NCBI GenBank assembly: GCA_963840445.1
Contig: CAWIZC010000015.1
Coordinates: 116,658-180,657 of the forward strand
DNA length: 64,000 nucleotides
Source of the DNA: AWTP1-13 sp963840445
Lineage (GTDB): Bacteria; Pseudomonadota; Alphaproteobacteria; Rhizobiales; Hyphomicrobiaceae
Reading direction: 5' to 3'
Shown here: piece by piece, positions 53,933 through 62,705 of the stretch
How the letters are laid out: every line of letters starts with the position of its first letter
How positions within the stretch are numbered: position 1 is the stretch's first letter
The notes under the pieces: generated by a model
Databases searched by the model: none
What the model was told of the DNA's origin: nothing
Seen by the model: the letters and a program-made list of their open reading frames with translations, nothing else
Program-made: the position numbers and the translations under genes

Positions 53933-54111
53933 CGGCTGTCCGGCTTTCCTTGCGCGGCGTGGCTGTCAAAGAGCCTGCCCGACCTAGCCCACGGGGCCGC
54001 GACTTACAAGTCTGCTGCCTTGGCGAGGTGCACCAATTGCGTGTTCCTATTTTGTTCTTGCGCGATCGCTTGCGACCTGCAACTCTTTGTCGTCGTGCAA
54101 GGGAGGGCGTC

Positions 54112-54576
54112 ATGTCGGACGAGCCGCTGGTGTGGGATCGTGTCGAATGGCGGCAGGGGGACGGTCGCTATCGGTTCGAGGTCGAGCGCGGTGGCCTGCA
54201 TGCCAAGCTCACAGCACCACACGGCGGCAGTCTGACTTTGCCGGTGGTGGCCTGGGAGGGCCTCCTCGATGCCCTAGGTGCCGCGCGCAAGACCAAGGTC
54301 CGACAAGAGCGTGCCTTCCCACCACGGTCCGGCGCCCGCTGGTATGAAGGCGAGGCGGGCGAGCTGGCAGCAGCCTTCCGCGCCGGACGGTCCATTGGCC
54401 AGCTGGCGCGTGCCCACAACCGCACGGAATTCGCAGTGGAGGCACAACTTGAGCGGCTGGGGTTGTGGGACCGGGAGCAGCGTCGGCCGAACGACGGACC
54501 TGGCGCGAGCAAGCCATCGCAATCGTCGTCGGGTGACCATCAACAGCCGTTTCCCAGCCACCCCGATCGGGATTAG
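54112..54576 (+). CDS. Protein of unknown function with C-terminal helix-turn-helix-like region
   Basis: This 154-residue protein has a strand-rich N-terminal half (VWDRVEWRQGDGRYRFEVER, LHAKLTAPHGGSLTLPVVAW). Its C-terminal segment ELAAAFRAGRSIGQLARAHN followed by RTEFAVEAQLERLGL has the form of a GcrA/SANT-like helix-turn-helix seen in several alphaproteobacterial proteins. The tail is low-complexity (Ser/Gln/Pro). A ribosome site AGGGAGGG precedes the ATG. Function unknown. Confidence 0.65.
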   Translation: MSDEPLVWDRVEWRQGDGRYRFEVERGGLHAKLTAPHGGSLTLPVVAWEGLLDALGAARKTKVRQERAFPPRSGARWYEGEAGELAAAFRAGRSIGQLARAHNRTEFAVEAQLERLGLWDREQRRPNDGPGASKPSQSSSGDHQQPFPSHPDRD

Positions 54577-54622
54577 GTTGGTCTCGGGCGGGCGGGGCGC
54601 ACGTTCTTGGAGGAATTGCGCC

Positions 54623-54916
54623 ATGGCGAGCTACATTCTGCTGGCAAGCTACACGGAGCAGGGCATCAAGGGCATCAAGGATACGGTGAAGCGCACCGGC
54701 GCCGTTAAGGACATGGCCAAGAAGGCCGGCGTCGAGATGAAGGACAGCTACTGGACGCTGGGACAGTTCGACGTGGTGGCTCTGTTCGAAGCGCCGGACG
54801 ATGCAACCATGACGGCCTTCGCTCTCTCGGTCGCCAAGCTCGGCAACGTCAAGACGCAGACCTTGCGCGCCTTCTCCGGTAAAGAGATGTCGGACATCCT
54901 GTCCAAGCTGACGTGA
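54623..54916 (+). CDS. GYD domain-containing protein
   Basis: This 97-residue protein (YILLASYTEQGIKGIKDTVK at the start, DSYWTLGQFDVVALFEAPDD in the middle) matches the GYD/ferredoxin-like alpha-beta family named for a Gly-Tyr-Asp motif; here the motif position reads GQFD. Function unknown. The ATG at 54623 has GGAGGAATT upstream. Confidence 0.85.
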   Translation: MASYILLASYTEQGIKGIKDTVKRTGAVKDMAKKAGVEMKDSYWTLGQFDVVALFEAPDDATMTAFALSVAKLGNVKTQTLRAFSGKEMSDILSKLT

Positions 54917-55211
54917 GCCGGGGCCGAACGCCCTTTAACATCGCCTTCGCCACATCGACGACGCACACGGCAGCGCGCATCCACCTCGCTGCCGCGCCTC
55001 CTGTCGTGCGAGCATCAAACGCTTCGCGCGCTGAACGTCATCGTGCTGCGCACCTCTTAATGCTGCGGCGCGAAAGATAAAACCCGTCGAAAATTGCAAG
55101 GGTGTGCTCGCCGGAGCGCGCTTGCCGGCTGCATCCGGAGGTATATTTGGCGCGTATAGGATTCGGTTACACGCGACCTACATAGTTCCGCGGATAGCAA
55201 CGGAGGAATTG

Positions 55212-55709
55212 ATGCCCAGGTCCGCCCGCTTCTGCAAACCGGCCATTGCCGCAGCCGGATTGCTCTTGGTCTCGGCAGCCGGAATTGGTGTGGCCGCCGC
55301 GGCCGGGCCCTTCGATGCGCTCGGAGGATCGTGGTCGGGCGCCGGCAATATCCGCCTCGAGGATGGTCGCAGCGAAGGTCTCAAGTGCAAGGCCTACTAT
55401 TCGCCGCGCAGCGGCGGGGCCTCGATGGGGCTGGCGCTCCGCTGCGCCAGTGCCTCCAACAAGATCGAGCTGCGCGCCACGCTCAATTCCACCGGCAGCC
55501 GCATTGCCGGCAACTGGGAGGAGCGCACTTTCAACGTCACTGGCAGTGCCTCCGGCCAGGCGTCGGGCAATACCATTCGCCTCGCAATCGATGCCGGCGT
55601 AGTGGCGGGCCAGATGTCCGTCGTCACCAACGGCACGAACCAGACCATTTCCGTGCGTACCGACGGCGCGGCCCTTAAGGGCGTGAATATCAATCTGCAC
55701 CGCGATTGA
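55212..55709 (+). CDS. Exported protein of unknown function
   Basis: This 165-residue protein has a signal peptide (PAIAAAGLLLVSAAGIGVAA, cleavage near AAAG). The mature part is a beta-rich domain: FDALGGSWSGAGNIRLEDGR, then EGLKCKAYYSPRSGGASMG, then GSRIAGNWEERTFNVTGSAS. The WxGxGxI…G…C…Y pattern recurs in small periplasmic proteins of Hyphomicrobiales. AGGAATT precedes the ATG. A GC-rich hairpin follows the stop. Confidence 0.7.
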   Translation: MPRSARFCKPAIAAAGLLLVSAAGIGVAAAAGPFDALGGSWSGAGNIRLEDGRSEGLKCKAYYSPRSGGASMGLALRCASASNKIELRATLNSTGSRIAGNWEERTFNVTGSASGQASGNTIRLAIDAGVVAGQMSVVTNGTNQTISVRTDGAALKGVNINLHRD

Positions 55710-55710
55710 A

Positions 55711-55727
55711 GCCCGGCGCCGCCGGGC
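55711..55727 (+). terminator. GC-rich hairpin behind the exported-protein gene
   Basis: GCCCGGC (55711-55717) pairs perfectly with GCCGGGC (55721-55727) around a GCC loop, directly after the stop codon. No T run follows, so termination strength is doubtful. Confidence 0.5.
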
Positions 55728-55845
55728 TCAGGCCGAGGTCAGGCGATGAACGGATTGCTTTTGCGTATCCATGCGTTGATTTCATTGAAGAAAATGCCTC
55801 TATGTCGCATCTGTGTCGCACGCACCGCCGATGTTCCCATGCCGT

Positions 55846-57072
55846 TCACCCCAGCAGGGCCTTCTCCGCCGCGTCCATCTCGGAGCGGTCGTCGCTCCTG
55901 GGGAACAGGTGCCCATATACGTCGAGGGTCATGGCAATCGTGCTGTGGCCCATGTGCTGCTTCACGGTCTGTGCGGGCAGCTCGTGGCCGCCGTCGGCCT
56001 GGCGGTTGATGAGCCAGCTGGCGTAGAAGTGGCGCAAGGCATGTAGCCCCGTGTACTTGGCGGTCATGACCGGCTGGCCATTCTCGTCGCGCTTCGGCTG
56101 GCCATTCTTGTCCAGCGCGGGCACGATCAAGCCGGCGGCCATGACGGTCGGGATCAGGCCGAAGGCGATGATGTTGGCGTGAAAGTCGATATTGCCGGTG
56201 GTGTTGGGGAAGACGAAATCGAGGCCTCCCTTTGCGTCCCTTTGGGCAGGCCAGCTTCCACTCTCGCAACATGTTGACGACGATGCGCGGCAGCGGAACG
56301 GTGCGGCTGCCTGCTTCGGATTTTGGCGGCCCAAGCTTGCTGTAGCAGTCGGCCCGCCGCTTCACATGCAGCTCTCTCTTGCTGAGATCAACGTCCGGCC
56401 AGGCCAGGCCACGCAGTTCCGAGGATCGCAGGCCCGTGAAGATCGCAGTGATCAGCAGCGGCCGGTGGCGACCGCTGGCGGCCGCAACGATGGCTTTGAT
56501 TTCCTGCGGGGTGGGGATGTCGACACCGACCTCCAGCTTCTTCTTGTGGCGCCGCTCGGTCCGTGCCTGCCCTTACCGCGCGGGCGGCGGCGGCTTAGGT
56601 CGCGCACCGGGTTGTGTGCGACCAGGCCCCGCTCTTGCGCGTCGGCCAACAGCATTCCCAGGCTCCCGAGCACCGCTTTCACCATTGCGGGAGATCGACC
56701 CTCGGTGCGCAGCCGGTCGGCGAAGGCGCGCACGGCCGGGACATTCAGCCGCGATAGAAGCGTGGTCCCCAAGAACGGGTTGATATGCAGCTTCAAATGC
56801 TCCCCGCGCTGCTTGATGGTTGTGCGCTCAAGCCCTGCTGCTTCACTGCTTTCGATCCAGCCCTCGCCGGCCTTAGCCACGGTCTTACTGGCCGAGTCGG
56901 GAACGTGGGTGCCTGCGCGGACCTGCACGGACACTTCGGCGTGAAAAGCGCGGGCCTCTTTCTGGGTCTGGAATTTCCTCTGCCGCCGGACGCGATTGGC
57001 ATCCTTGTAGTCCGCCACCCAGACTGACTTGCGCTGGCCTGGCGGCCCCCAGAACTTCTTCCGAACTGACAT
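55846..57072 (-). pseudogene. Tyrosine-type site-specific integrase, two frameshifts
   Basis: ATG 57072 has a strong ribosome site (AGGAGG). The frame gives the N-terminal arm-binding and core-binding parts (WVADYKDANRVRRQRKFQTQ; SPAMVKAVLGSLGMLLADA). One base is missing near 56562, after which TPQEIKAIVAAASG continues. A second is missing in a G run near 56238-56243, after which GGLDFVFPNTTG follows. The catalytic part shows ALRHFYASWLINR (His-x-x-Arg), KQHMGHSTIAMTLDVYGHLF (His, Tyr nucleophile) and ends EKALLG at 55846. Corrected length is about 409 residues. It marks the left border of an integrated element. Confidence 0.8.
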
Positions 57073-57278
57073 GCGACCTCCTTTTGGTCGCGCTATGTCG
57101 CACGAAATCCGTACATCGGACAAGTACCGTTGTAGATGACAAACGTCCACCACGCTCGACCATGACAAACACCAATGACATCAATGACTTATCAACAGGG
57201 GCTAAGTCCGTGTGTTTGCCAGATTCGGCCAGATGGTGTTCAACCTGGGCCCAGGCAACCAGAGAGGAGTGAGTCGAG

Positions 57279-57497
57279 ATGGCACTGGCTGAGCAGAAGG
57301 GCGCGTTCGATTGGCGGTCGCGATCCGTGATCACCATCGAGGAGTACGCCCAGATCATGGAGATCAATCGCACGACGGCCTACGAGTGCGTGCAGCGCGG
57401 TGCTGTCAAATCCGTCCGGCACGGCCGGCGGGTCATGGTGCCCGTGCCGTGGTTGATCGCCGTGCTGGAGGGGCGCGCCGACGAGCCGCGTGCCTGA
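57279..57497 (+). CDS. Excisionase/AlpA-like helix-turn-helix protein
   Basis: This 72-residue protein has a MerR-type winged helix-turn-helix (ITIEEYAQIMEINRTTAYEC, then VQRGAVKSVRHGRRVMVPVP), the form used by excisionases and AlpA-type activators of mobile elements. It is divergent from the integrase gene (206 bases between), the usual switch arrangement. GAGAGGAGTGAG lies just before the ATG. A good terminator follows at 57506-57528. Confidence 0.8.
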   Translation: MALAEQKGAFDWRSRSVITIEEYAQIMEINRTTAYECVQRGAVKSVRHGRRVMVPVPWLIAVLEGRADEPRA

Positions 57498-57505
57498 ACG
57501 CGAAA

Positions 57506-57534
57506 GGCCGCCCCGGTCAAGGGCGGCCCTTTGT
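57506..57534 (+). terminator. Rho-independent terminator
   Basis: GGCCGCCC (57506-57513) and GGGCGGCC (57521-57528) form a perfect 8-bp stem with a seven-base loop, followed by CTTTGT. It lies between the excisionase-like gene and the primase gene. Confidence 0.75.
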
Positions 57535-57597
57535 CTGATCAACCGGCTATCGGCCTCTGCGGGGCCGATCCACAAACCCTGAGAGAGTGGGCAGCAG

Positions 57598-59814
57598 ATG
57601 ACGCTGAATAAGGCGAACGGCACGGGCCGTCAAGAGGAAGCCGCCGCCGCGACGGCGGACGTCATATCCCAATTGCATCAGCATGCCATGCAGCTCGTCG
57701 TCGAGTGCCGGCTCGCTGTCTTCCCGCTGAAGCCGGGCGACAAAGCGCCAGCCACAAAGCGTGGCTTCAAGAACGCGACCAACGATGCCAGCATCGTTGA
57801 CAGCTGGTGGCGGGACTGCCCCGATCAGAACATCGGCATCGCCACTGGCAAGACGTCTGGCGTCTGGGTGCTCGATGTGGACGGCGAGGAGGGCGAAGCC
57901 TCGCTCGCTCGCCTGGTCGCCGAGCACGGCCCGCTCCCCGAGACCGTGGAAGCGATTACCGGCAAAGGACGCCACATCTACTTCCGCTATGTCGAGGGCA
58001 TCGGCTGCACCGCCGGGAGCATCGGACTTGGCATCGATACGCGCGGCGACAACGGTTACGTGGTGGCGCCGCCGAGCCTGCACCCGAGCGGCCGTCGCTA
58101 CGCCTGGTCCGTGGACAGCAGCGCCGACGGGTTCGCCGATGCCCCGGCCTGGCTGGTGGCGCGCGCCCGCGTCGTCAGTAAGCCGGCGCGCGAGGCGGCG
58201 ACCATACCGATCATTCCGACCGCCGATGTCACCGCGCTGATCGCCAAGCTCACGCCGAGCCTCAAGCGGCGCATCGCCACTGAGGGCAAGGGCGATCGCT
58301 CCACGCACTCGTTCGGGGTGATGGCCGCGCTGTTCGATGCGGGGCTCACCATCTCGGACGTGGCCGCGATCGCCCGTGTTTCCGCCTTCGCCGCCAAGTT
58401 TCTGGAACGCGGCGATCTTGACGCCGAGATTGGTCGCGCACACTCGCGATGGACGGCGGCGAAGGCCAAGCGCGAGGCCGAGGCGGACGACGATCTTGCC
58501 GCCATGAATACACAACATGCCGTGGTTCGGGTGGGCGGCAAGACGCGGGTCATGCGGCTTGAGGGCTTGCCTGGCCGGCCCGATGCACTTGTGCCCGTCT
58601 ACTCGTCATTCCGCGACTTCAAGGACTTCCACGACCGTGGGCGGCGCGCGATTGTGGACGAGGAAAACGGTGAGGTGAAACGGATAGGGCTCGGAACGTG
58701 GTGGCTCAAGCAGGAAGGGCGGGCCCAGTACAACGCTGTCGTGTTCGAGCCGGGCGCTAGCGAGGACGAGGCCCGCAGCAACTTCAATCTGTGGCGCGGG
58801 TTCGCGGTGGGTCCGGTGGAGGGGGAGTGCTCGCTTTATCTGCAGCACATCACCGACAACATCTGCTCAGGCAACGACGAGCATGCCAACTACATGCTCG
58901 ACTGGATGGCGTACAATGCGCAGTACCCCGGGGAGCGGCCGGAGGTCGCTGTCATTTTCAGGGGGGATGAGGGCACGGGCAAGGGCATGGCGATCCGTCC
59001 CTATGGGGAACTGTTCGGGCCCCATTACATCCACATCAGTCAGCCGGGTCACCTGACCGGGCATTTCAACGCCCACCTTCAGTGTTGCAAGGTCCTGTTC
59101 GCGGACGAGGCCTTTTTTGCCGGCGATCGCCGGCATGAGAACGTGCTCAAGGCTTTCGTGACCGAGCCCACCCTTATGATCGAGCCCAAGGGCGTCGATC
59201 CCTACCCGGTGCGCAACGTCATCGCGCTCCTAATGTCATCCAACCACGAGTTCGTAGTGCCGGCCGGCAAGGACGCCCGGCGCTACTTCGTGCTCGACGT
59301 GTCCGACGCACGCAAGCAGGACCACGCCTATTTCGAGGCGATCGCCCATGAGATGGCGAACGGCGGACACGAGGCGCTGCTGTACTTCCTACTGAATCGC
59401 GACCTGTCCGGCTTTGAGGTCCGCAAGGTGCCGCAGACCGAGGCGCTCGCCGACCAGAAGGCCCGCAGCCGACGCGGTGTCGACCTACTGGTGGAAATGC
59501 TGGCGAGCGAGGGCGCACTCCCCGAGGCCCACGGCAGCTATGCAAACATCGCCATAACCAGCGGCGAGGCCAAGGGCGAAGGGTTCTGGCCACGGGTGTG
59601 TGTGCTGGTGCCGGGGCTGAAGCACGAAAGCTCGACAGTCATCGGCACCACCCTGAAGCGCGGCTGGGGATGTGAGACCTGGGAAGCGCACGGCCGTTGT
59701 GGCTTGAAATTCCCACCGCTCTGGGATTTGCGGGCGAAGTTCGATGCCAGGCACGGCCCACAAGCTTGGAGTGCCCGAAAAGAATGGAGTGAAAATGCCG
59801 GCGATCCTGAATAG
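57598..59814 (+). CDS. Bifunctional primase-polymerase / D5-type helicase (mobile-element replication protein)
   Basis: This 738-residue replication protein has its N-terminal Prim-Pol (AEP) domain at about residues 30-190: catalytic Asp pair in WVLDVDGEEGEA (93-95), His in GKGRHIYFR, and GLGIDTRGDNGYVVAPPS. The middle (about 200-300) is helical. A C-terminal SF3/D5-like helicase (DUF5906 type) has Walker A GDEGTGKGMA near residue 457 and Walker B KVLFADEAFF near 500, followed by MIEPKGVDPYPVRNVIALLM. Such fusions prime and unwind DNA of phages, satellites and integrated plasmids. The G-rich tract starting at its stop may be the origin. Confidence 0.88.
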   Translation: MTLNKANGTGRQEEAAAATADVISQLHQHAMQLVVECRLAVFPLKPGDKAPATKRGFKNATNDASIVDSWWRDCPDQNIGIATGKTSGVWVLDVDGEEGEASLARLVAEHGPLPETVEAITGKGRHIYFRYVEGIGCTAGSIGLGIDTRGDNGYVVAPPSLHPSGRRYAWSVDSSADGFADAPAWLVARARVVSKPAREAATIPIIPTADVTALIAKLTPSLKRRIATEGKGDRSTHSFGVMAALFDAGLTISDVAAIARVSAFAAKFLERGDLDAEIGRAHSRWTAAKAKREAEADDDLAAMNTQHAVVRVGGKTRVMRLEGLPGRPDALVPVYSSFRDFKDFHDRGRRAIVDEENGEVKRIGLGTWWLKQEGRAQYNAVVFEPGASEDEARSNFNLWRGFAVGPVEGECSLYLQHITDNICSGNDEHANYMLDWMAYNAQYPGERPEVAVIFRGDEGTGKGMAIRPYGELFGPHYIHISQPGHLTGHFNAHLQCCKVLFADEAFFAGDRRHENVLKAFVTEPTLMIEPKGVDPYPVRNVIALLMSSNHEFVVPAGKDARRYFVLDVSDARKQDHAYFEAIAHEMANGGHEALLYFLLNRDLSGFEVRKVPQTEALADQKARSRRGVDLLVEMLASEGALPEAHGSYANIAITSGEAKGEGFWPRVCVLVPGLKHESSTVIGTTLKRGWGCETWEAHGRCGLKFPPLWDLRAKFDARHGPQAWSARKEWSENAGDPE

Positions 59815-59940
59815 GCCCACCCCACCCACCCAACCCACTCTCTTCTATTTTTCAATAAGTTATTGGGTGGGTAATAGGTGGGTCCGGTGGGACTGGTGGG
59901 TGCCGGCTTGTGGGGTGGGTGCCCCGGGTGGGTCCGGGAG
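59813..59940. repeat. C-rich/G-rich tract behind the primase-helicase gene (possible origin or G-quadruplex)
   Basis: A C-rich arm with CCCACC-type repeats (59815-59838) faces a G-rich arm with ten runs of three or four G between 59865 and 59938, many as GTGGGT. The arms can pair into a long imperfect hairpin around the AT-rich centre (CTATTTTTCAATAAG), and the G strand alone satisfies the pattern for G-quadruplex formation. Its position directly after a replication gene makes an origin function possible. Confidence 0.55.
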
Positions 59941-60206
59941 TGCCAGAAACCCACAATTTTCCTGCATCGGGTGGGCGTGGTGGGGGAGGTGGGCGAAGAA
60001 ATCGGCAGCATTTTTCGCCGTCGACCACCAGCGCTGGATGCGCGGCAGAGCCTGGTGGCAGTGTTCCTGATGGGGCGGCCGTACTACCAGCGGAAGCACT
60101 TCCGCATGCAGCGGCTATGCGCAGAGTGCGCCGCGACCTACGACGAGCAGCAGAGCAAGCAGCGGTTCGGCGCAAGGCGGATAGGCGCTGCCAGTTCCAA
60201 AACAAC
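59941..60206 (+). other. Stretch without a supportable gene
   Basis: All three plus frames are open for some distance, but none has a ribosome site or recognisable product. One frame contains MGRPYYQRKHFRMQRLCAEC, which looks somewhat protein-like (a CxxC), yet it would run through the terminator at 60207-60239. I see no firm gene here. Confidence 0.35.
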
Positions 60207-60239
60207 GAAAGCGCAACCCATTATGAGGTTGCGCTTTCA
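60207..60239. terminator. Strong bidirectional terminator
   Basis: GAAAGCGCAACC (60207-60218) and GGTTGCGCTTTC (60228-60239) form a perfect 12-bp stem with a nine-base loop. It would end transcripts coming from the primase side and from the right. Confidence 0.75.
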
Positions 60240-60317
60240 TCCCCGCAGCACGTTCTCAGCAATGCGTAGAGAACATAGCAGCCATGTTAGGGTCGAATAT
60301 CGCGCGTGTACATCATA

Positions 60318-60334
60318 ATTGAGCAAGATTTGCT
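60318..60334. promoter_or_regulatory. Perfect 17-base palindrome, candidate repressor operator
   Basis: TGAGCAA-GAT-TTGCTCA lies in an AT-rich, gene-free stretch (60240-60572) of the element. A TATTATAG sequence near 60383-60390 could be a -10 box. Its symmetry and size fit a dimeric repressor site; no repressor gene is recognised nearby. Confidence 0.4.
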
Positions 60335-60572
60335 CAGTCCAAGGTCGATGAGAGAATGCAATATCTTCTAAGGGTTATCTCTTATTATAGACACCGACTG
60401 AAAGAGAGATTTGCGCAAATAAGAAGGAAACCGCGGACCTGATTGCGCGCTGGTTTTTCGTGGGCGCGAACGTCCCCACCGCGCGGATGGACCGCCGCAG
60501 CTCGCGCTTGGACCGCTCAGCATCGCTCCCCGTAAGTTCGCGTGTAGGTGAGGCGACGGCCTTGGACGCCTT

Positions 60573-60878
60573 CTAGAGCCTTGGTGGTGCGCGCGGCGTT
60601 CGCGCGTACAGCAGCGGGGGCCGGCGCTGCGCTTCTATCTCTGGCGGGATAGTGTCTTGGAGCACAGACACGGTGCTCTCGATGTACGCCACAAGGTCGC
60701 TCGTTACCTCGGGCTGATCATAGGCGGTGACGTTGCGAACTACGAAGTCCGCTACAGCTAACCCCAAAGCTTCCCACCACACGTCCTGTGTGGGGCGCTC
60801 AGCGTGCACCAGGACGCGTAGGTAATCCGCAATTTTCTTGGCAAGGGCCTGTACGGCGCGGTCGGTCGTGTCAGTCAT
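60573..60878 (-). CDS. Small protein of unknown function in the integrated element
   Basis: This 101-residue acidic protein (MTDTTDRAVQALAKKIADYL at the start; then WWEALGLAVADFVVRNVTAY and YIESTVSVLQDTIPPEIEAQ) is predicted to be helical and soluble. I prefer the ATG at 60878. No family recognised. Upstream, TTAAGGGAGGTTAA (around 60921-60934) resembles a CtrA box but has a six-base spacer. Confidence 0.5.
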   Translation of the reverse strand: MTDTTDRAVQALAKKIADYLRVLVHAERPTQDVWWEALGLAVADFVVRNVTAYDQPEVTSDLVAYIESTVSVLQDTIPPEIEAQRRPPLLYARTPRAPPRL

Positions 60879-61587
60879 CGCGGCGTGCACGGTTGTGGTC
60901 AGCCATGCTCGGCGATTCGCGTTAAGGGAGGTTAATTCGCCCGCAACGCGATCAGCGTCCTGCGGCTGGTGTTGAACAGGTTAGAGGGGCGAGTTGGCCG
61001 GGCTGTTCACATTTCGGAGAATCACGGTATGCGGGGCGTACGGAGCGCGAGTTGGTATCCTCCGCCAAGGCAGCGGCAGAGATCACGGCATTCGCCGCCC
61101 AGCCGAGTGCCAGCATCAAAGTCCAGCGCTAGGCGAGGCCGCTCCGACCAATTCTTCGCAACGCGAAAATCGCTACGTCTGCTGACGTTTCCATCTGCGG
61201 TACGCGCGCCTAAGCTGGGCGTCATCTGATCCGCGTCCGGGCCTGTTAGGGCCGGACTATGCGGCGTTCATCGAGTGGCGCGGGGCCTGCGCCAGGTAGC
61301 GATCACTCCCAACAAAAGCCGAGATTTGTTGAGAGTGGGCTCAGCGCGCTCCAGGCTGGACGCGGCTCTGCAGGCGGGCTGGGGATGGTCGCCGGGCGGC
61401 GTAATGTTGAGAGTGTGCCCCAGGAGGCAGCATCGTTTGCGCGTGCAACTCGTTGTAACGACTTCGTGATTTGTATTTACCATACGATCTGCTAGTGATT
61501 CGTCACTGTCCACTTTCTCGCCCCGAGCGCCCCCCAGCGCGTCGGGGCTTGTGATTCCAACTCCCCCCACATCACCGGAATACCGCT
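60879..61587. other. Gene-free stretch in the integrated element
   Basis: This is 709 bases with only short, overlapping frames. An inverted repeat CAACAAA…TTTGTTG occurs near 61311-61332 in a longer imperfect stem (ACTCCCAACAAA with TTTGTTGAGAGT), possibly a terminator or structured RNA. Base composition changes from GC-rich to more AT-rich near 61440-61500. No gene supported. Confidence 0.4.
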
Positions 61588-61903
61588 ATGCCCACCGCGC
61601 TGCACCTTGCGCAGCATCGTGCGCTTGCGTCGCCCGCTACCTGCCGCCAACTCGACATCGCTCAGTCTGAGCGAGACGAAGCCCAGGCACGCTCGGAGGC
61701 CGCCGAGGCCGCCCTGCGCCAGGCGCGCCGCGCAGCAGGCCCGCATTGCCCTCAGAACGGCGACGCACATGTTGACGGCGGCCAAGCGCCAGGTCGGCGC
61801 CGAAGCTCAGTTGGCCCGTGCCGCGTTCGCCAAGGACCGGGCGACCCGCCCCCGCCGATCTGGCAAAGCGCGCAAGCCATACCTCAGCGAGTTCTTGCCA
61901 TGA
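61588..61903 (+). CDS. Ala/Arg-rich helical protein, reading frame interrupted
   Basis: The frame starting at ATG 61588 gives ATCRQLDIAQSERDEAQARS and an alanine-rich helix to ALRQARRAA. After an extra base in the GCGCGCCGCGC stretch near 61721-61735 the next frame continues QQARIALRTATHMLTAAKRQ to KPYLSEFLP and stops at 61903. Corrected length is about 105 residues, strongly basic, probably coiled coil. The stop overlaps the next ATG (ATGA). No family known. Confidence 0.45.
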
Positions 61904-62184
61904 GGAAGAAGGCAGCCTCTGCGAAGCGCGAAGCCGCCGATCGTGCGTGGGCATCGCCTGAAACTGTCCGCCGCATGGACGTTGCCGCCGCTCTCCGCGC
62001 CGAAGCCGTCAGCAAAGCGCAAAGCGCACGCCGTGCATGCGCGATGGCTGATGCGGCGCAGCGTGCTGCAAGCCAGAAGCTCGGCGCGTGTGTTCGCGAA
62101 GTGAAAGAGCAAGCCCGGCAGGCTCGCGCCAAGTCGGCAAAGGCCCGAGCCATCGGACCAAGTCGCGCCCGCCGCGCAGCCTGA
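61900..62184 (+). CDS. Ala/Arg-rich helical protein
   Basis: This 94-residue basic, alanine-rich product (KREAADRAWASPETVRRMDV; then KAQSARRACAMADAAQRAAS) is predicted to be a long helix with three cysteines. It is translationally coupled to the gene before it and similar in composition, so the two may have arisen by duplication or act together. No family known; composition suggests nucleic-acid binding, as inference only. Confidence 0.5.
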   Translation: MRKKAASAKREAADRAWASPETVRRMDVAAALRAEAVSKAQSARRACAMADAAQRAASQKLGACVREVKEQARQARAKSAKARAIGPSRARRAA

Positions 62185-62225
62185 ACAACAACCGTTTGAA
62201 ACCTGAAAACCGGAAAGGACTACCT

Positions 62226-62705
62226 ATGAGCACCACTACCGCACGCCGCACCGGCTCGCCGAACATCGCGCGGCACAGGATCAAGGAGCGCGACGCGAGC
62301 CGCCGCGACTTCGAGGTTCATCTCATGTCGGACGAAACCTTCGCCGACGCCCTGCGTCCCGAATTTTTCGGCGCGAAGGCGGACATTTTTTCGACCGGCG
62401 ATCGCATCGCTGTGGTCGGTCACGAGCTGAGTTTTTGGGCTGAGGTCATGGTCATCGAAGCCGACGAGGCACTCGCCGCCGTCAAGGTGGTGCCACTGAT
62501 CGGGCCGGTCGATTTGAGCGAGCGCATCGCCACCGCGATCCCGTTCGACGTATCCAAGATTCAGGTCGAGCAGCTCGCCGCAGACAACTGGCGCCTGAGG
62601 CAAGGCGTCAGCGTCATAGCAAGCGGCTTCAAATCCGAGAAGCAGGCCAGCGCTCGTCTGGCCGAGATCAAGGCCGGCCGAAAGGCCAGCCGTCCTGGCG
62701 AATAA
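62226..62705 (+). CDS. Protein of unknown function in the integrated element
   Basis: This 159-residue soluble protein has a basic N-terminus (TARRTGSPNIARHRIKERDA) followed by an alpha/beta region (FFGAKADIFSTGDRIAVVGH; FWAEVMVIEADEALAAVKVV) and a Lys/Ala-rich end. It looks like a phage- or satellite-type conserved hypothetical; the sequence GDRIAVVGHELSFWAEVMV suggests a small beta barrel. GGAAAGGAC precedes the ATG. It is 41 bases after the Ala/Arg-rich pair. Confidence 0.6.
   Translation: MSTTTARRTGSPNIARHRIKERDASRRDFEVHLMSDETFADALRPEFFGAKADIFSTGDRIAVVGHELSFWAEVMVIEADEALAAVKVVPLIGPVDLSERIATAIPFDVSKIQVEQLAADNWRLRQGVSVIASGFKSEKQASARLAEIKAGRKASRPGE

Noticed and set aside
55710..55846. tRNA gene or attachment site next to the integrase
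   Set aside because: No cloverleaf or T-loop consensus was seen, and no direct repeat matching the right side of the element was found by eye.
59815..59940. Repeated GTGGGT/CCCACC units considered as a CRISPR array or tandem repeat
   Set aside because: Units are too short and irregular, there are no equal spacers and no cas genes.
60921..60934. TTAAGGGAGGTTAA as a fourth CtrA box
   Set aside because: The spacer between the TTAA half sites is six bases instead of seven.
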